Position numbers and translations under genes: made by a program. A stretch of 64,000 nucleotides of DNA. Source: an uncultured Flavobacteriales bacterium (GTDB lineage: Bacteria > Bacteroidota > Bacteroidia > Flavobacteriales > JBLHRE01). The stretch spans positions 1 to 64,000 of the forward strand of contig CAKZPI010000036.1 of NCBI GenBank assembly GCA_937139155.1, written 5' to 3'. Every line of letters starts with the position of its first letter. Within the stretch, counting starts at the first letter, position 1. Of this stretch, positions 53,306-62,288 are shown one piece after another. The notes beneath the pieces are model-generated. The model did no database searches and was not told where the DNA came from. It was given only the letters and a program-made list of their open reading frames with translations.

Positions 53306-54106
53306 ATGAGAATAGTCGATATGAAACGAATCCTTTTGCCTACAGATTTCTCCTCGGGCAGCATCCAATTGATTGAAGAAGTGGTCAAGCGGTTCTCAAA
53401 AGACTCCGTAAACTTTTTCATTTGCACAGCCTATTTTCAGCCACATGGAACGGCAGATATGCTGGTTTCAATAGCTGACATCCTAAGAGAAGATTGTGAG
53501 AAGCAATTAACCGACCTCTCGCAAAGCTTAATTCATGCCTATAATATTGAATCTGTACGCATGTCTACCCGGGCCGTATACGGAAGGGTTGAAGATGTAA
53601 TTCATGAAATTTGCCAGGTAAAAGACATTTCTTTGGTAGTTATGGCAACCAAAGGCAGTCAGGGCTTTCTTGATTCCGTTATAGGCACTCATTCAAGTCA
53701 AATTGCCCTAAAAATCAGGGTCCCTTTTTTGGTTTTCCCTGAGGGAACTTCTTTCTCCCTTTCTCCCATTCATTTGGCCTTGGACCAAAAGGGGTTGAGT
53801 GAAGCCACCACCCAAAAGCTTAGATCCATTGCGGCATTTTTTAAATCCGAAATCAAATCCGTTCACATAAAAACCCAGAAGGAAGAGGAAAGCCCGGTAG
53901 AGTACCCGGTAAGTTTTGACGGTGGAACTGTGGAAATTACCGACCCAAATGTCACCCAAGCACTTAAACGATACATGGAAGATCGGGAAGGAATACTGGC
54001 CCTTATTAACCGACGAAATGGGTTTTGGGCTCAAGCTTTCCAATTAGGGCATTCTGCCGAAATCATTCAAACTACAAAAACACCTGTTCTGGCACTTCAC
54101 GAGTAG
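53306..54106 (+). CDS. Universal stress protein
   Basis: 266 residues from 53306; the in-frame ATG at 53321 gives 261 residues and a more usual MKRILLPTDFSSGS start, so the start is uncertain. The first ~145 residues form a Usp domain ending VVMATKGSQGFLDSVIGT...VPFLVFPEG, with the G-x2-G nucleotide loop. The second half is a weaker Usp-like copy, as in Bacteroidota tandem Usp proteins. It probably responds to stress or low oxygen. It follows the REC-Crp gene after an 86-bp spacer holding a direct repeat. Confidence 0.85.
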   Translation: MRIVDMKRILLPTDFSSGSIQLIEEVVKRFSKDSVNFFICTAYFQPHGTADMLVSIADILREDCEKQLTDLSQSLIHAYNIESVRMSTRAVYGRVEDVIHEICQVKDISLVVMATKGSQGFLDSVIGTHSSQIALKIRVPFLVFPEGTSFSLSPIHLALDQKGLSEATTQKLRSIAAFFKSEIKSVHIKTQKEEESPVEYPVSFDGGTVEITDPNVTQALKRYMEDREGILALINRRNGFWAQAFQLGHSAEIIQTTKTPVLALHE

Positions 54107-54232
54107 GTCAACTGGTAGGCCACATCTAGAAAAAATCTCAAACCCGAACTCCAAGTGCTACTACGTTCTGGTTGAAATTTAATTTGGTGACGAGAAATTC
54201 TAAGCTTAATTAAGTCTCTCAATATAGGGCAA

Positions 54233-54276
54233 AAAAAAATTTGGAGAGAATCTCATGATTCATGCTCCAAATTTTC
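54233..54276 (-). terminator. Terminator for tRNA-Leu
   Basis: An 11-bp stem (54236-54246 with 54265-54275) with an 18-nt loop. On the minus strand it is followed by a T-run (the A-run at 54231-54239). Confidence 0.8.
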
Positions 54277-54278
54277 TG

Positions 54279-54363
54279 TACCCGGGGCGGGACTTGAACC
54301 CGCACGACCGCAATGGTCAAGGGATTTTAAGTCCCTCGTGTCTACCAATTCCACCACCCGGGC
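54279..54363 (-). tRNA. tRNA-Leu (anticodon UAA)
   Basis: 85 nt, class II with a long variable arm. Acceptor GCCCGGG pairs with CCCGGGU (one G-U at the end), discriminator A73. The anticodon loop CTTAAAA gives anticodon UAA. The T-arm GGTTCAAGTCC is normal. CCA is not encoded. The terminator at 54367-54399 lies between it and tRNA-Gly. Confidence 0.95.
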
Positions 54364-54366
54364 GGT

Positions 54367-54399
54367 AAAAAAAAATCCTCCAATTGCAGGAGGATTTTG
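54367..54399 (-). terminator. Terminator between tRNA-Gly and tRNA-Leu
   Basis: A 10-bp stem (54372-54381 with 54389-54398), 7-nt loop, followed on the minus strand by a T-run (A-run 54367-54375). Its position means tRNA-Leu depends on read-through or its own start. Confidence 0.75.
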
Positions 54400-54472
<73 letters not shown>

Positions 54473-54522
54473 ATTACCGGCAGATTCCTCCGCCTCCTTC
54501 AAACGCTTTGCTTGAGGGAGTG

Positions 54523-54552
54523 CAAATATAACTAAGAATTTGAATTCTCAAA
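54523..54552 (-). promoter_or_regulatory. Bacteroidota promoter for tRNA-Gly
   Basis: On the minus strand TTTG (54549-54552), an 18-bp spacer and TATATTTG (54523-54530) closely fit the TTTG-N19-TAnnTTTG consensus, 50 nt before tRNA-Gly. The -33 box overlaps the last codons of mutS. Confidence 0.65.
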
Positions 54553-57166
54553 CCGATTTTTTCTCAGATTCTTGACCTACCAATTTTTTGATTTCATTCA
54601 GCTTCATCAAGGCTTCTACCGGTGTTAACACATTGATATCCAGAGACGAAATTTCATCCCGTATTCGTTCCAAGACCGGATCGTCAAGTTGAAAAAAGGA
54701 TAGCTGCATTTCATCTTTTAAATTCTCTACCGATTTTTCTCCTGGTTTTTCCGCCTCAAGCCTTTTTAAAATTCTTGAAGCTTTGTCTACTACCCAAGTA
54801 GGCATGCCTGCCATTTTGGCCACGTGAATTCCAAAACTATGGTTTGACCCCCCCGGTTTTAACTTCCTTAAGAATATCACCTTTTTACCATGCTCTTTTA
54901 CCGATACATTGAAATTATGAATCCGTTCAAAAGCGGCCTCCATTTCGTTCAATTCATGATAATGGGTAGCAAACAGGGTTTTAGGCCTACTGGGGTGTTC
55001 ATGTAGATATTCTGCAATGGCCCAGGCAATGGAAATCCCGTCATAGGTAGAGGTTCCCCTTCCAATTTCATCCAAAAGCACCAGCGACCTTTCCGATAAA
55101 TTATTCAATATGCTGGCTGTTTCATTCATTTCCACCATAAAGGTAGATTCGCCTTGACTAATATTGTCAGAAGCTCCAACTCGAGTGAAAACCTTATCTA
55201 AAACCCCTAGTTCTGCAGATTCCGCCGGTACGTAAGAACCCATTTGGGCAAGTATACTAATCAAGGCTGTTTGCCTTAACAAAGCGGATTTACCCGACAT
55301 ATTGGGTCCAGTAATGATCATCATTTGCTGATCTTCCCGGTCGAGGCTCACATCATTTCCAACATATTGTTTTCCGCCAGGCAGTTGCCTTTCAATTACA
55401 GGATGTCTTCCCTCTTTCACCTGAATACCGGTACCGTTGGTAAGTAGGGGTTTCCCGTACCGGTTCCTTTGAGCCAAGTCAGCAAAACCCTGAAGGCAAT
55501 CGATCCTAGCTAGGGCCTTTGCCGTTTTTTTCACTCGGTCAAGGTAGGCTTGGAGCTTTTGAACGAAGACCGAATAGATCTCTTCTTCCAAAACTTGAAT
55601 TCGCTCTTGAGCACCCAAGACCTTTTGTTCATAGGTTTTGAGCTCTTCTGTAATATAACGTTCAGCGTTTACCAAGGTTTGCTTCCTTACCCAGGTTTCA
55701 GGCACCTTGTCTTTATGGGTGTTCCTAACTTCAATATAATATCCAAAGACATTATTATAGGCCAATTTCAACGAAGTGATTCCAGTGGCTTCGCTTTCTC
55801 TTTTCTGAATTTGATCAAGCATTTCTCTTCCCGCGAAAGCGACCTGCCTTAAATCATCTAATTCTGTATGCAATCCATCGGCTATATACCCCCCTTTGGC
55901 CATTACCGCAGGAGCTTCTTCCGAAATGGTATTTTCGATTTCTTCAACCAAATCGGGCAAGGCATCAAGGTCTTTTAACAATACGTCTAAAGCAGAAGAC
56001 TGCCCCTGTTCAAGTTTGGTTTTAATAAGGGGGACCTGCATCAAGCTTCGTTTCATAAGGATGAGCTCCCGGGGTTGAATTCTACCAGAGGCCACTTTCG
56101 AAATCAACCGCTCTAAATCTCCTACCAGCTTTAGCGATCTGCCCAAGTCATTTCGAATTTCTAAATGCTCTAAAAGCGCTGTAACCACGTTCTGCCTGGC
56201 CTGAATTTGGTCTAAATCAACCAATGGAAAAACCAACCAATTCCGAATCATCCTCGCCCCCATAGGGGTTAGGGTACGGTCAATGATGTCAAGAAGACTT
56301 GTTCCTCCTGGCACCGTGGTTTCAAAAAGCTCAAGGTTACGTATGGTAAACCGATCCATCCAAAGAAAACTTCCCCGGTCAATCCGTTTAATGAATTGAA
56401 TATGGCCCAGGTCGCTATGGCGAGTATCTTTCAAATAGTGAATGATCATTCCTGCTGACCGTTGGCCATGTGCCAAACCTTCAATTCCAAATCCTTTCAA
56501 GCTAGCCGTTTCGAAATGGTTGAGCAGGCTTTCCTTGGCATAGGTTTCCCCACTTACCCAATCATCCAGTCTATAAACATAATAGGATTCTCCAAAAGAC
56601 TCTATAAATGCTTTTTGATCTGAGCGGCATACTAGGACCTCTGAGGGCTTAAAGCTCTGTAGAAGCTTATCCATGTATGCTGCATCCCCTTCGGCCGTTG
56701 AGAACTCACCGGTGGAAATATCAACCAAACTAATGCCCCAGGTTTTATTCTCACAGCAAAGGGCGGCTAGGTAATTATTCTTTCTTGATTCAAGGGTTTG
56801 GTCATGATAAGACACCCCTGGGGTCACGAGTTCGGTAACTCCCCTTTTTACAATTTTCTTGGTAGCTTTTGGGTCTTCGAGCTGATCACATATTGCCACT
56901 CTCTCTCCGGCACGAACCAGTTTTGGCAAATAGGTGTCTAAAGCATGGTGTGGAAAACCCGCCAATTCCATTTCACTGGCTGCACCGTTGCTTCTTTTGG
57001 TAAGCACAATGTCAAGAATTCTTGCAGCTTTAACGGCATCTTCACCAAAGGTCTCGTAGAAATCGCCCACTCTAAACAACAAAATCGCATCCGGATATTT
57101 GGATTTGATTTGATTGTATTGCTTCATTAATGGGGTTTCCCCCGATTTTTTTGCTGTTTTTGCCAA
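54548..57166 (-). CDS. mutS: DNA mismatch repair protein MutS
   Basis: 872 residues. The mismatch-binding GDFYETFG (Phe-x-Glu) near 34-41, Walker A TGPNMSGKSAL at about 619, TFMVEMNETASIL, Walker B LVLLDEIGRGTSTYDG and the ATPase His in ATHYHEL. The start is a TTG at 57166, chosen because it yields MAKTAKKSGETPLMKQYN, the usual N-terminus; the first ATG, at 57127, would lose 13 residues. MutS finds mismatches and recruits MutL. The tRNA genes follow on the same strand. Confidence 0.96.
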   Translation of the reverse strand: MAKTAKKSGETPLMKQYNQIKSKYPDAILLFRVGDFYETFGEDAVKAARILDIVLTKRSNGAASEMELAGFPHHALDTYLPKLVRAGERVAICDQLEDPKATKKIVKRGVTELVTPGVSYHDQTLESRKNNYLAALCCENKTWGISLVDISTGEFSTAEGDAAYMDKLLQSFKPSEVLVCRSDQKAFIESFGESYYVYRLDDWVSGETYAKESLLNHFETASLKGFGIEGLAHGQRSAGMIIHYLKDTRHSDLGHIQFIKRIDRGSFLWMDRFTIRNLELFETTVPGGTSLLDIIDRTLTPMGARMIRNWLVFPLVDLDQIQARQNVVTALLEHLEIRNDLGRSLKLVGDLERLISKVASGRIQPRELILMKRSLMQVPLIKTKLEQGQSSALDVLLKDLDALPDLVEEIENTISEEAPAVMAKGGYIADGLHTELDDLRQVAFAGREMLDQIQKRESEATGITSLKLAYNNVFGYYIEVRNTHKDKVPETWVRKQTLVNAERYITEELKTYEQKVLGAQERIQVLEEEIYSVFVQKLQAYLDRVKKTAKALARIDCLQGFADLAQRNRYGKPLLTNGTGIQVKEGRHPVIERQLPGGKQYVGNDVSLDREDQQMMIITGPNMSGKSALLRQTALISILAQMGSYVPAESAELGVLDKVFTRVGASDNISQGESTFMVEMNETASILNNLSERSLVLLDEIGRGTSTYDGISIAWAIAEYLHEHPSRPKTLFATHYHELNEMEAAFERIHNFNVSVKEHGKKVIFLRKLKPGGSNHSFGIHVAKMAGMPTWVVDKASRILKRLEAEKPGEKSVENLKDEMQLSFFQLDDPVLERIRDEISSLDINVLTPVEALMKLNEIKKLVGQESEKKSV

Positions 57167-57195
57167 AATATTGCTCTTTTTTGCAGGTAGAAAGA

Positions 57196-57203
57196 CAAAT
57201 ATA
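57196..57203 (-). promoter_or_regulatory. Candidate -7 box for mutS
   Basis: TATATTTG on the minus strand, 29 nt before the TTG start of mutS and just before the divergent methyltransferase ATG. Confidence 0.45.
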
Positions 57204-57206
57204 CCA

Positions 57207-57737
57207 ATGAAGAAGTTACGGATTGAAGAGATGAACCGCCTGAAGTTAAGAGATTTTCAACAGGCTACTAAGACTCCACTCACCCTAATCTTAGACGATG
57301 TTCGAAGCGGAATTAACGTAGGCTCTGTGTTTCGTACCGCGGATGCATTTCGAATCAGGGAAATCATCCTCTGCGGGATTACCCCTAGACCTCCGCATAA
57401 GGAAATCCAAAAATCAGCCCTTGGCGCAACTGAATCCGTGGCTTGGTCTTACCATAAAACCATTCAAGAGTATTTAGACACCCTAAAAAAGGGGGCTGAA
57501 ATTTATGCTTTAGAGCAAACCCATGGTTCCATTCCTTTGCAAGAGATCAAAAACCAAGCTTGGCCAGAATACCTCATTATTGGCAACGAGGTTCATGGCG
57601 TTTCAGAAACCGCCTTGAATTATTGCAAAGGGGCCCTTGAAATTCCACAATTTGGCACAAAACACTCTCTAAATGTTTCGGTAAGTACCGGGATGGCCGT
57701 TTGGGAAATCTTGAAGCATCAACTTCCTGAAAAATAA
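57207..57737 (+). CDS. SpoU/TrmH-family RNA 2'-O-methyltransferase
   Basis: 176 residues from the ATG at 57207; the frame is open to 57114 but the extra part overlaps mutS. SPOUT motifs: LDDVRSGINVGSVFRTADAF (Asn and Arg of motif 1), LIIGNEVHGVSE (motif 2) and IPQFGTKHSLNVSVSTGMAVWE (motif 3, split here by reading). It methylates a ribose in tRNA or rRNA; target unknown. Divergent from mutS. Confidence 0.9.
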   Translation: MKKLRIEEMNRLKLRDFQQATKTPLTLILDDVRSGINVGSVFRTADAFRIREIILCGITPRPPHKEIQKSALGATESVAWSYHKTIQEYLDTLKKGAEIYALEQTHGSIPLQEIKNQAWPEYLIIGNEVHGVSETALNYCKGALEIPQFGTKHSLNVSVSTGMAVWEILKHQLPEK

Positions 57738-57766
57738 AAAGGGGACACTTTTCAGCATCCCCTTTC
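57738..57766. terminator. Bidirectional terminator between the methyltransferase and OmpA-like genes
   Basis: An 8-bp stem AAAGGGGA/TCCCCTTT (57738-57745 with 57758-57765) with a 12-nt loop, preceded by an A-run. It lies between convergent genes. Confidence 0.65.
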
Positions 57767-57787
57767 AAATATTCTAATTGCTAAATC

Positions 57788-59164
57788 TTATTTGGCAACC
57801 TCGAAGTCAACACGACGGTTAACTCGTTGGATATCCTTGGTCAATAGTTCGGCCTCACCTCTTGAAACAATGTCAAAACGATCGGCTGAGATTCCATAAA
57901 TTTTGGTCATATGATCTACAACCGCTTTCGCGCGAAGTTCACCCATTCTCATATTGGCATCTTCACCACCAACGTGGTCAGTGTTTCCAATAACGGTAAC
58001 GCGTAGAGAGCTGTTTTGCTTCATCACTCTTGCAAGAGTAGATAGGCGCTCATAGTTTGCATATGAAACCTTTGCTGAGTTGAAGTCAAAATAAACAGAT
58101 GGAAGGCTGGCAGAAATACCACCACTGGTTTTGATCTCACGACCTTGGAAGTTAACCAAAGCTCCTTTCGGAGTATTTTCTTCCATGTCACGGCTATCAG
58201 CAACCCCATCACCATCAGAATCCATTTCGCGACCATTTTCGTCAACAATGGCACCCTTAGGAGTGAAAGGATCAACATCTAGGTGATCAGGTACACCGTC
58301 CATATCAACATCAAGAGCTCTTCCGGCTCCATCAACTGCAACACCTGCTGGGGTATTATCGTCTTCATCCAAACGGTCAGCAACTCCATCACCATCGGCA
58401 TCGTTGCTCATTCCGTCAATGGTAGATTTAATTTCCTGTACTTCAAAGTACATATCATCGAGAGGATCCGTCCATTCAGCAGAACGGGCCTTGTTTCCTA
58501 ATTTAAACACAACACCTGCTTTGAGGAAGTACAATGACTCAAGGTTATCTACATAAGACACACCGTCAAAGTCATCATGCCATAGTGGCTTGGCGTTGAT
58601 ACCAAAGTTCAGGTCCATTTTTTCATTCAAGCGATATCTTGAAGAAAACTCAAATGGAATGTGAATTTGGAAACGACTTACATCCGAAATAACCACGTCA
58701 TCCGTTGAACGGTAGGTTGTAGCGCCCCAAGTAGAAGCTCCAAAACCGAAACCAAAGAAATGGTTCCATTTCCGATCCAATTTGTTTCCGTTCATAAAAG
58801 CATTGCTTAGGTTGGCCATAAGCATGACGTTTCCATCAACCACTGTGGTACGGAAATAGGCTCCACCTTTGATAAAACCTGTGTTCACACCACCAGAACG
58901 ACCAATGGTCAGCTCAGATCTTACTCCAAGTGTTGGCGACATTTGCTTTTGAAGCGTTGTACTCAATCCAATACCGAAATTTCCATCTTCGGCAAGTGGG
59001 TTGGTAGAAAAGTCACCCCAAAAGTATAGGTGACCTAAGTTTAGTCCGATGGCCCATGTATTATAGTTTGATACATGTGCAGGACCTCTTCGTTCACCCG
59101 GTTGTTGCGCGAGGGCAATACCAGAGACAAAGATTAGCGATAATAGTAATGACTTCGTTTTCAT
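57788..59164 (-). CDS. OmpA-family protein with thrombospondin type 3 repeats
   Basis: 458 residues. Signal peptide about 1-19 (LLLSLIFVSGIALA). Residues 30-220 form a barrel-like domain. Residues about 250-335 carry Asp-rich TSP3 calcium repeats (DADGDGVADRLDEDDNTP, DVDMDGVPDHLDVDP, DSDGDGVADSRDMEENTP). The C-terminal OmpA domain (~345-458) has VYFDFNSAKVS and GNTDHVGGEDANMRMGELRA, which binds peptidoglycan. It likely anchors the outer membrane to the wall and may be abundant. TSP3 repeats cause the repetitive DNA near 58160-58410. Confidence 0.92.
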   Translation of the reverse strand: MKTKSLLLSLIFVSGIALAQQPGERRGPAHVSNYNTWAIGLNLGHLYFWGDFSTNPLAEDGNFGIGLSTTLQKQMSPTLGVRSELTIGRSGGVNTGFIKGGAYFRTTVVDGNVMLMANLSNAFMNGNKLDRKWNHFFGFGFGASTWGATTYRSTDDVVISDVSRFQIHIPFEFSSRYRLNEKMDLNFGINAKPLWHDDFDGVSYVDNLESLYFLKAGVVFKLGNKARSAEWTDPLDDMYFEVQEIKSTIDGMSNDADGDGVADRLDEDDNTPAGVAVDGAGRALDVDMDGVPDHLDVDPFTPKGAIVDENGREMDSDGDGVADSRDMEENTPKGALVNFQGREIKTSGGISASLPSVYFDFNSAKVSYANYERLSTLARVMKQNSSLRVTVIGNTDHVGGEDANMRMGELRAKAVVDHMTKIYGISADRFDIVSRGEAELLTKDIQRVNRRVDFEVAK

Positions 59165-59236
59165 ACGACGTTAAGGGTTTTGTGCAAAGTAAATTAAATA
59201 TCCTGTTTATACTTAAATACTGACTTATGAATTTTA

Positions 59237-59743
59237 TCAGTTTTCCAGCTCAATATCACTCGCTTCACCCCCTAATTTCCTAATAATTCCCTGAATTGGC
59301 AAGCCTGAAAATGGCTCTTTACCCTCTGGCAATAATTCAAGCAACGGAATTAACACAAAGCTGCGTTCCAAAATACGGGGATGAGGCAGCTTTAGATTTT
59401 CTAAATTTACCTTTCGCATTCCATGATAAAGTAGATCAATATCTATGCTTCTATTTTCATAAACATCTCCTACGCGTATCTTTCTTCCTAGCTCTATTTC
59501 AATTCTTTGCGTTTTTTTTAGCAATTCTTGAGCATCTTCTTCGGTGTGAACCAAAACCACTTGATTCAAAAAATCTGGGCTACCCTCAGGCATCCCCCAA
59601 GCCTTGGTTACATAAATGCTTGACCACCTTTCGATTTTGCCAATTCTTTCTTCAATTAATTTTTTAGCCCTTTCCAAATGCTTGGATTTATCGCCCAAAT
59701 TGGTGCCTAGGCATAAAATAAGGTCTTTATCACTAAGTTTCAT
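59237..59743 (-). CDS. folK: HPPK, folate pterin pyrophosphokinase
   Basis: 168 residues. LGTNLGDKSKHLERA at the start, KAWGMPEGSPDFLNQVV, and RSIDIDLLYHG with the metal-binding Asp pair are the HPPK motifs. It adds pyrophosphate to 6-hydroxymethyl-dihydropterin in folate synthesis. Divergent from sppA with a 47-bp spacer. Confidence 0.95.
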   Translation of the reverse strand: MKLSDKDLILCLGTNLGDKSKHLERAKKLIEERIGKIERWSSIYVTKAWGMPEGSPDFLNQVVLVHTEEDAQELLKKTQRIEIELGRKIRVGDVYENRSIDIDLLYHGMRKVNLENLKLPHPRILERSFVLIPLLELLPEGKEPFSGLPIQGIIRKLGGEASDIELEN

Positions 59744-59790
59744 TGCTGATTTAAATTGGCAATACTACATTTACGGCAAATAACGGCAAC

Positions 59791-61542
59791 ATGAAACAGT
59801 TTTTTAAATTTCTTTTGGCGAGTATCCTTGGGGTAATCCTAGGCCTTTTCATCATTTCCCTGGTTCTCATTGGCATAGCAAGTGCTGGTGAGAAAAAGTT
59901 AAAGGTGGCGGATAATTCCGTCTTGAACATTGACCTGAATCAAGTTTCCTTGGAACGAAACAATAAAGATCCTTTTTCAGGTCTGAACCCTTTAGCCATG
60001 AGTTTTGAAGAAAGCCCTGGACTTTATGAGGTAACCCAGGCCATAAAGCTTGCTAAAGACCATGATAAAATCAAAGGAATCAACCTAAACATTGGCCTTT
60101 TCCCCATGGGATATGCTTCTGCCACCGAGGTGAGGAAGGCCTTGGAAGATTTTAAATCTACCGGAAAATTCGTTTACGTCTATAGCGAAATATATAGCCA
60201 AAAGGCTTATTACCTTGCTTCAGTTGCTGACAGGGTTTTTCTTAACCCAATGGGCAATTTAGAGTTCAAAGGTTTAGGTACCCAAATTACTTTCTTTACA
60301 AAAGCCTTAGAAAATATTGGGGTGGAAATGCAAATCATTCGGCACGGTAAATTCAAATCGGCCGTAGAGCCCTTCATGTTAACTGAAATGAGTGAAGCCA
60401 ACCGTCTTCAAACTCAACAATTCCTCTCCGGAATTTGGAATACCGTGGTGGACGATATTTCTACCTCTAGAAAGATTTCGGAAGAAAGCCTCCAATCTTT
60501 TGCCGATCGTATGTCTGCTTTTCATGCCGATTCTGCCCTTTCGCTAGGGTTTGTTGATGGACTTATATATCAAGATCAGTACAACGATAGCTTGAAAGCT
60601 GCTTTGGGCATTGACGATAAAAAGGTTAAAAAAATTGATGTTCTTGACTTCTTAAGCACAAAACCCGGTAAGGGCTATAGCCAAGATAAAATTGCCATTG
60701 TTTTCGCTCAAGGCGAAATCATTTCAGGAAACGCCCCAGAAGGAACCATCGGTTCAGACCGGATAGCAGCGGCCGTTCGAAAGGCAAGGGAAAATGAAAA
60801 TGTTAAAGCAGTTGTACTAAGGATCAATTCTCCTGGTGGATCTGCCCTAGCTTCCGACGTTATATGGAGAGAAATTAAAGCCTGCTCAAAGGTCAAGCCC
60901 GTGATTGCTTCATTGGGAGATGTAGCTGCGTCGGGAGGTTACTATATTGCTTGTGCTGCCGATACCATATTGGCCCACCCATCAACCATTACAGGTTCCA
61001 TCGGTGTATTTGGCATGATTCCCAACCTTCAAAACCTAAGTGAAGAAAAAATTGGCCTTCGCTTTGACGAGGTTAAAACCGCTGAAATGGCAAATTTTGG
61101 ATCCTTAAACCGCCCCCTGAGCGAAGGTGAACGCGATCTTCTTCAAAACATGGTGGAAAATACCTACTCTACCTTTTTGTCGAGGGTCTCTGACGGAAGA
61201 GGAATCCCAACCAACGAGGTAGACAGCATTGGTCAAGGAAGAGTTTGGTCTGGAGTAGATGGTAAAAACATTGGATTGGTGGATGGGTACGGAAGCCTTA
61301 GTGGAGCCATTAAACTAGCCGCCGAAAAATCTGGTCTTTCTGAATACCGACTGGTTGAATACCCCGAGCTTAAAGATCCAATTCAAGCTTTGGTTGAAGA
61401 CTTGACGGGAAGCAATGCATCATCCATCATGGAGGAAATCCCAGTGCATGACGCTTACCTAAAAGCCTATAAGGATTTGAAAAAAATCGGACAGCATACC
61501 GGGGTGCAAACATGGCTTCCTTATACCATTTACATTGACTAA
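59791..61542 (+). CDS. sppA: Signal peptide peptidase SppA, 67-kDa type
   Basis: 583 residues. One N-terminal membrane helix (about 7-33). Two repeated S49 domains; catalytic Lys in GKFKSAVEPF (K189) and Ser in AASGGYYIACAAD (S381) are both present, so it is the two-domain E. coli-like form. It degrades signal peptides in the inner membrane. It overlaps the yhhQ-like gene by one base. Confidence 0.94.
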   Translation: MKQFFKFLLASILGVILGLFIISLVLIGIASAGEKKLKVADNSVLNIDLNQVSLERNNKDPFSGLNPLAMSFEESPGLYEVTQAIKLAKDHDKIKGINLNIGLFPMGYASATEVRKALEDFKSTGKFVYVYSEIYSQKAYYLASVADRVFLNPMGNLEFKGLGTQITFFTKALENIGVEMQIIRHGKFKSAVEPFMLTEMSEANRLQTQQFLSGIWNTVVDDISTSRKISEESLQSFADRMSAFHADSALSLGFVDGLIYQDQYNDSLKAALGIDDKKVKKIDVLDFLSTKPGKGYSQDKIAIVFAQGEIISGNAPEGTIGSDRIAAAVRKARENENVKAVVLRINSPGGSALASDVIWREIKACSKVKPVIASLGDVAASGGYYIACAADTILAHPSTITGSIGVFGMIPNLQNLSEEKIGLRFDEVKTAEMANFGSLNRPLSEGERDLLQNMVENTYSTFLSRVSDGRGIPTNEVDSIGQGRVWSGVDGKNIGLVDGYGSLSGAIKLAAEKSGLSEYRLVEYPELKDPIQALVEDLTGSNASSIMEEIPVHDAYLKAYKDLKKIGQHTGVQTWLPYTIYID

Positions 61543-62288
61543 TGAAGAACCGAAAATACGCCGAGCCCATTTACCTAATGCTTGGCGCCATTTTTATTTC
61601 TGCATTGGTGACCTCCAATCTAATTTTTCAAAAATTCATTGGCTGGAACCCATTTGGTTGGTATAATCTTGAGCTATCCGTCGGGATTCTTCCCTACCCT
61701 ATAACCTTTATTGCTACGGACATCATTTCTGAAATCTATGGCCGAAAAAGAGCCAATCAAATTGTATTGGCTGGATTGGTGGCAAGTGTTTTCTCGCTCT
61801 GCATTTTAATGGTTTCCAATGCAACCCCCGCAACGGATTGGTCGCCCATCAACGATGAAACCTTTTCACAAGTTTTCGGATTGTCATTTGCTGCCGTAGC
61901 CGCTTCCATGGGCGCTTACCTCCTGGCCCAGTTCATTGACATTCGAATCTTTCATTTCTGGAAAAAGAAAACCAAGGGCAAACATCTTTGGCTCAGAAAC
62001 AATGCCAGCACAAGCCTATCTCAACTCTCAGACACGGCAATGGTCTTGTTTCTTTTATGCAGCTTTGGCGCCATTGAATGGGAGCTATTTGGGGTTTTGC
62101 TTTTGAATGGATACCTATTTAAGGTAATCATAGCCCTACTTGACACACCTATTATATATATAGGGGTGTACGGACTACGAAAACTATTCAACCTTGCTCC
62201 GGGGGAGGAAATTAGTCACGGCTTTCAAACTCAACCTCATACCCTTCATGACGACGGATATTCAGAACCATTTCATGGTCAAGAATAA
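61542..62288 (+). CDS. Queuosine precursor transporter, YhhQ/VUT family
   Basis: 248 residues, about six membrane helices. NLIFQKFI, PYPITFIATDIISEIYGRKR (with the conserved ITF...D..E.YG motif) and NNASTSLSQLSDTAMV match YhhQ/QPTR proteins, which import preQ0 or preQ1. The gene shares one base with the sppA stop, and its tail overlaps the convergent DUF2797 gene by 77 bp. The tail after LNLAPGEEI-like LFNLAPGEEI is about 25 residues of variable sequence. Confidence 0.9.
   Translation: MKNRKYAEPIYLMLGAIFISALVTSNLIFQKFIGWNPFGWYNLELSVGILPYPITFIATDIISEIYGRKRANQIVLAGLVASVFSLCILMVSNATPATDWSPINDETFSQVFGLSFAAVAASMGAYLLAQFIDIRIFHFWKKKTKGKHLWLRNNASTSLSQLSDTAMVLFLLCSFGAIEWELFGVLLLNGYLFKVIIALLDTPIIYIGVYGLRKLFNLAPGEEISHGFQTQPHTLHDDGYSEPFHGQE

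Noticed and set aside
58160..58410. Short repeated DNA that could look like a repeat array
   Set aside because: It codes for Asp-rich TSP3 repeats of the OmpA-like protein; spacing is by protein repeat, not a CRISPR or satellite.
59296..59667. 123-residue plus-strand frame
   Set aside because: Lies fully within folK on the other strand; HPPK motifs prove the minus strand is the coding one.
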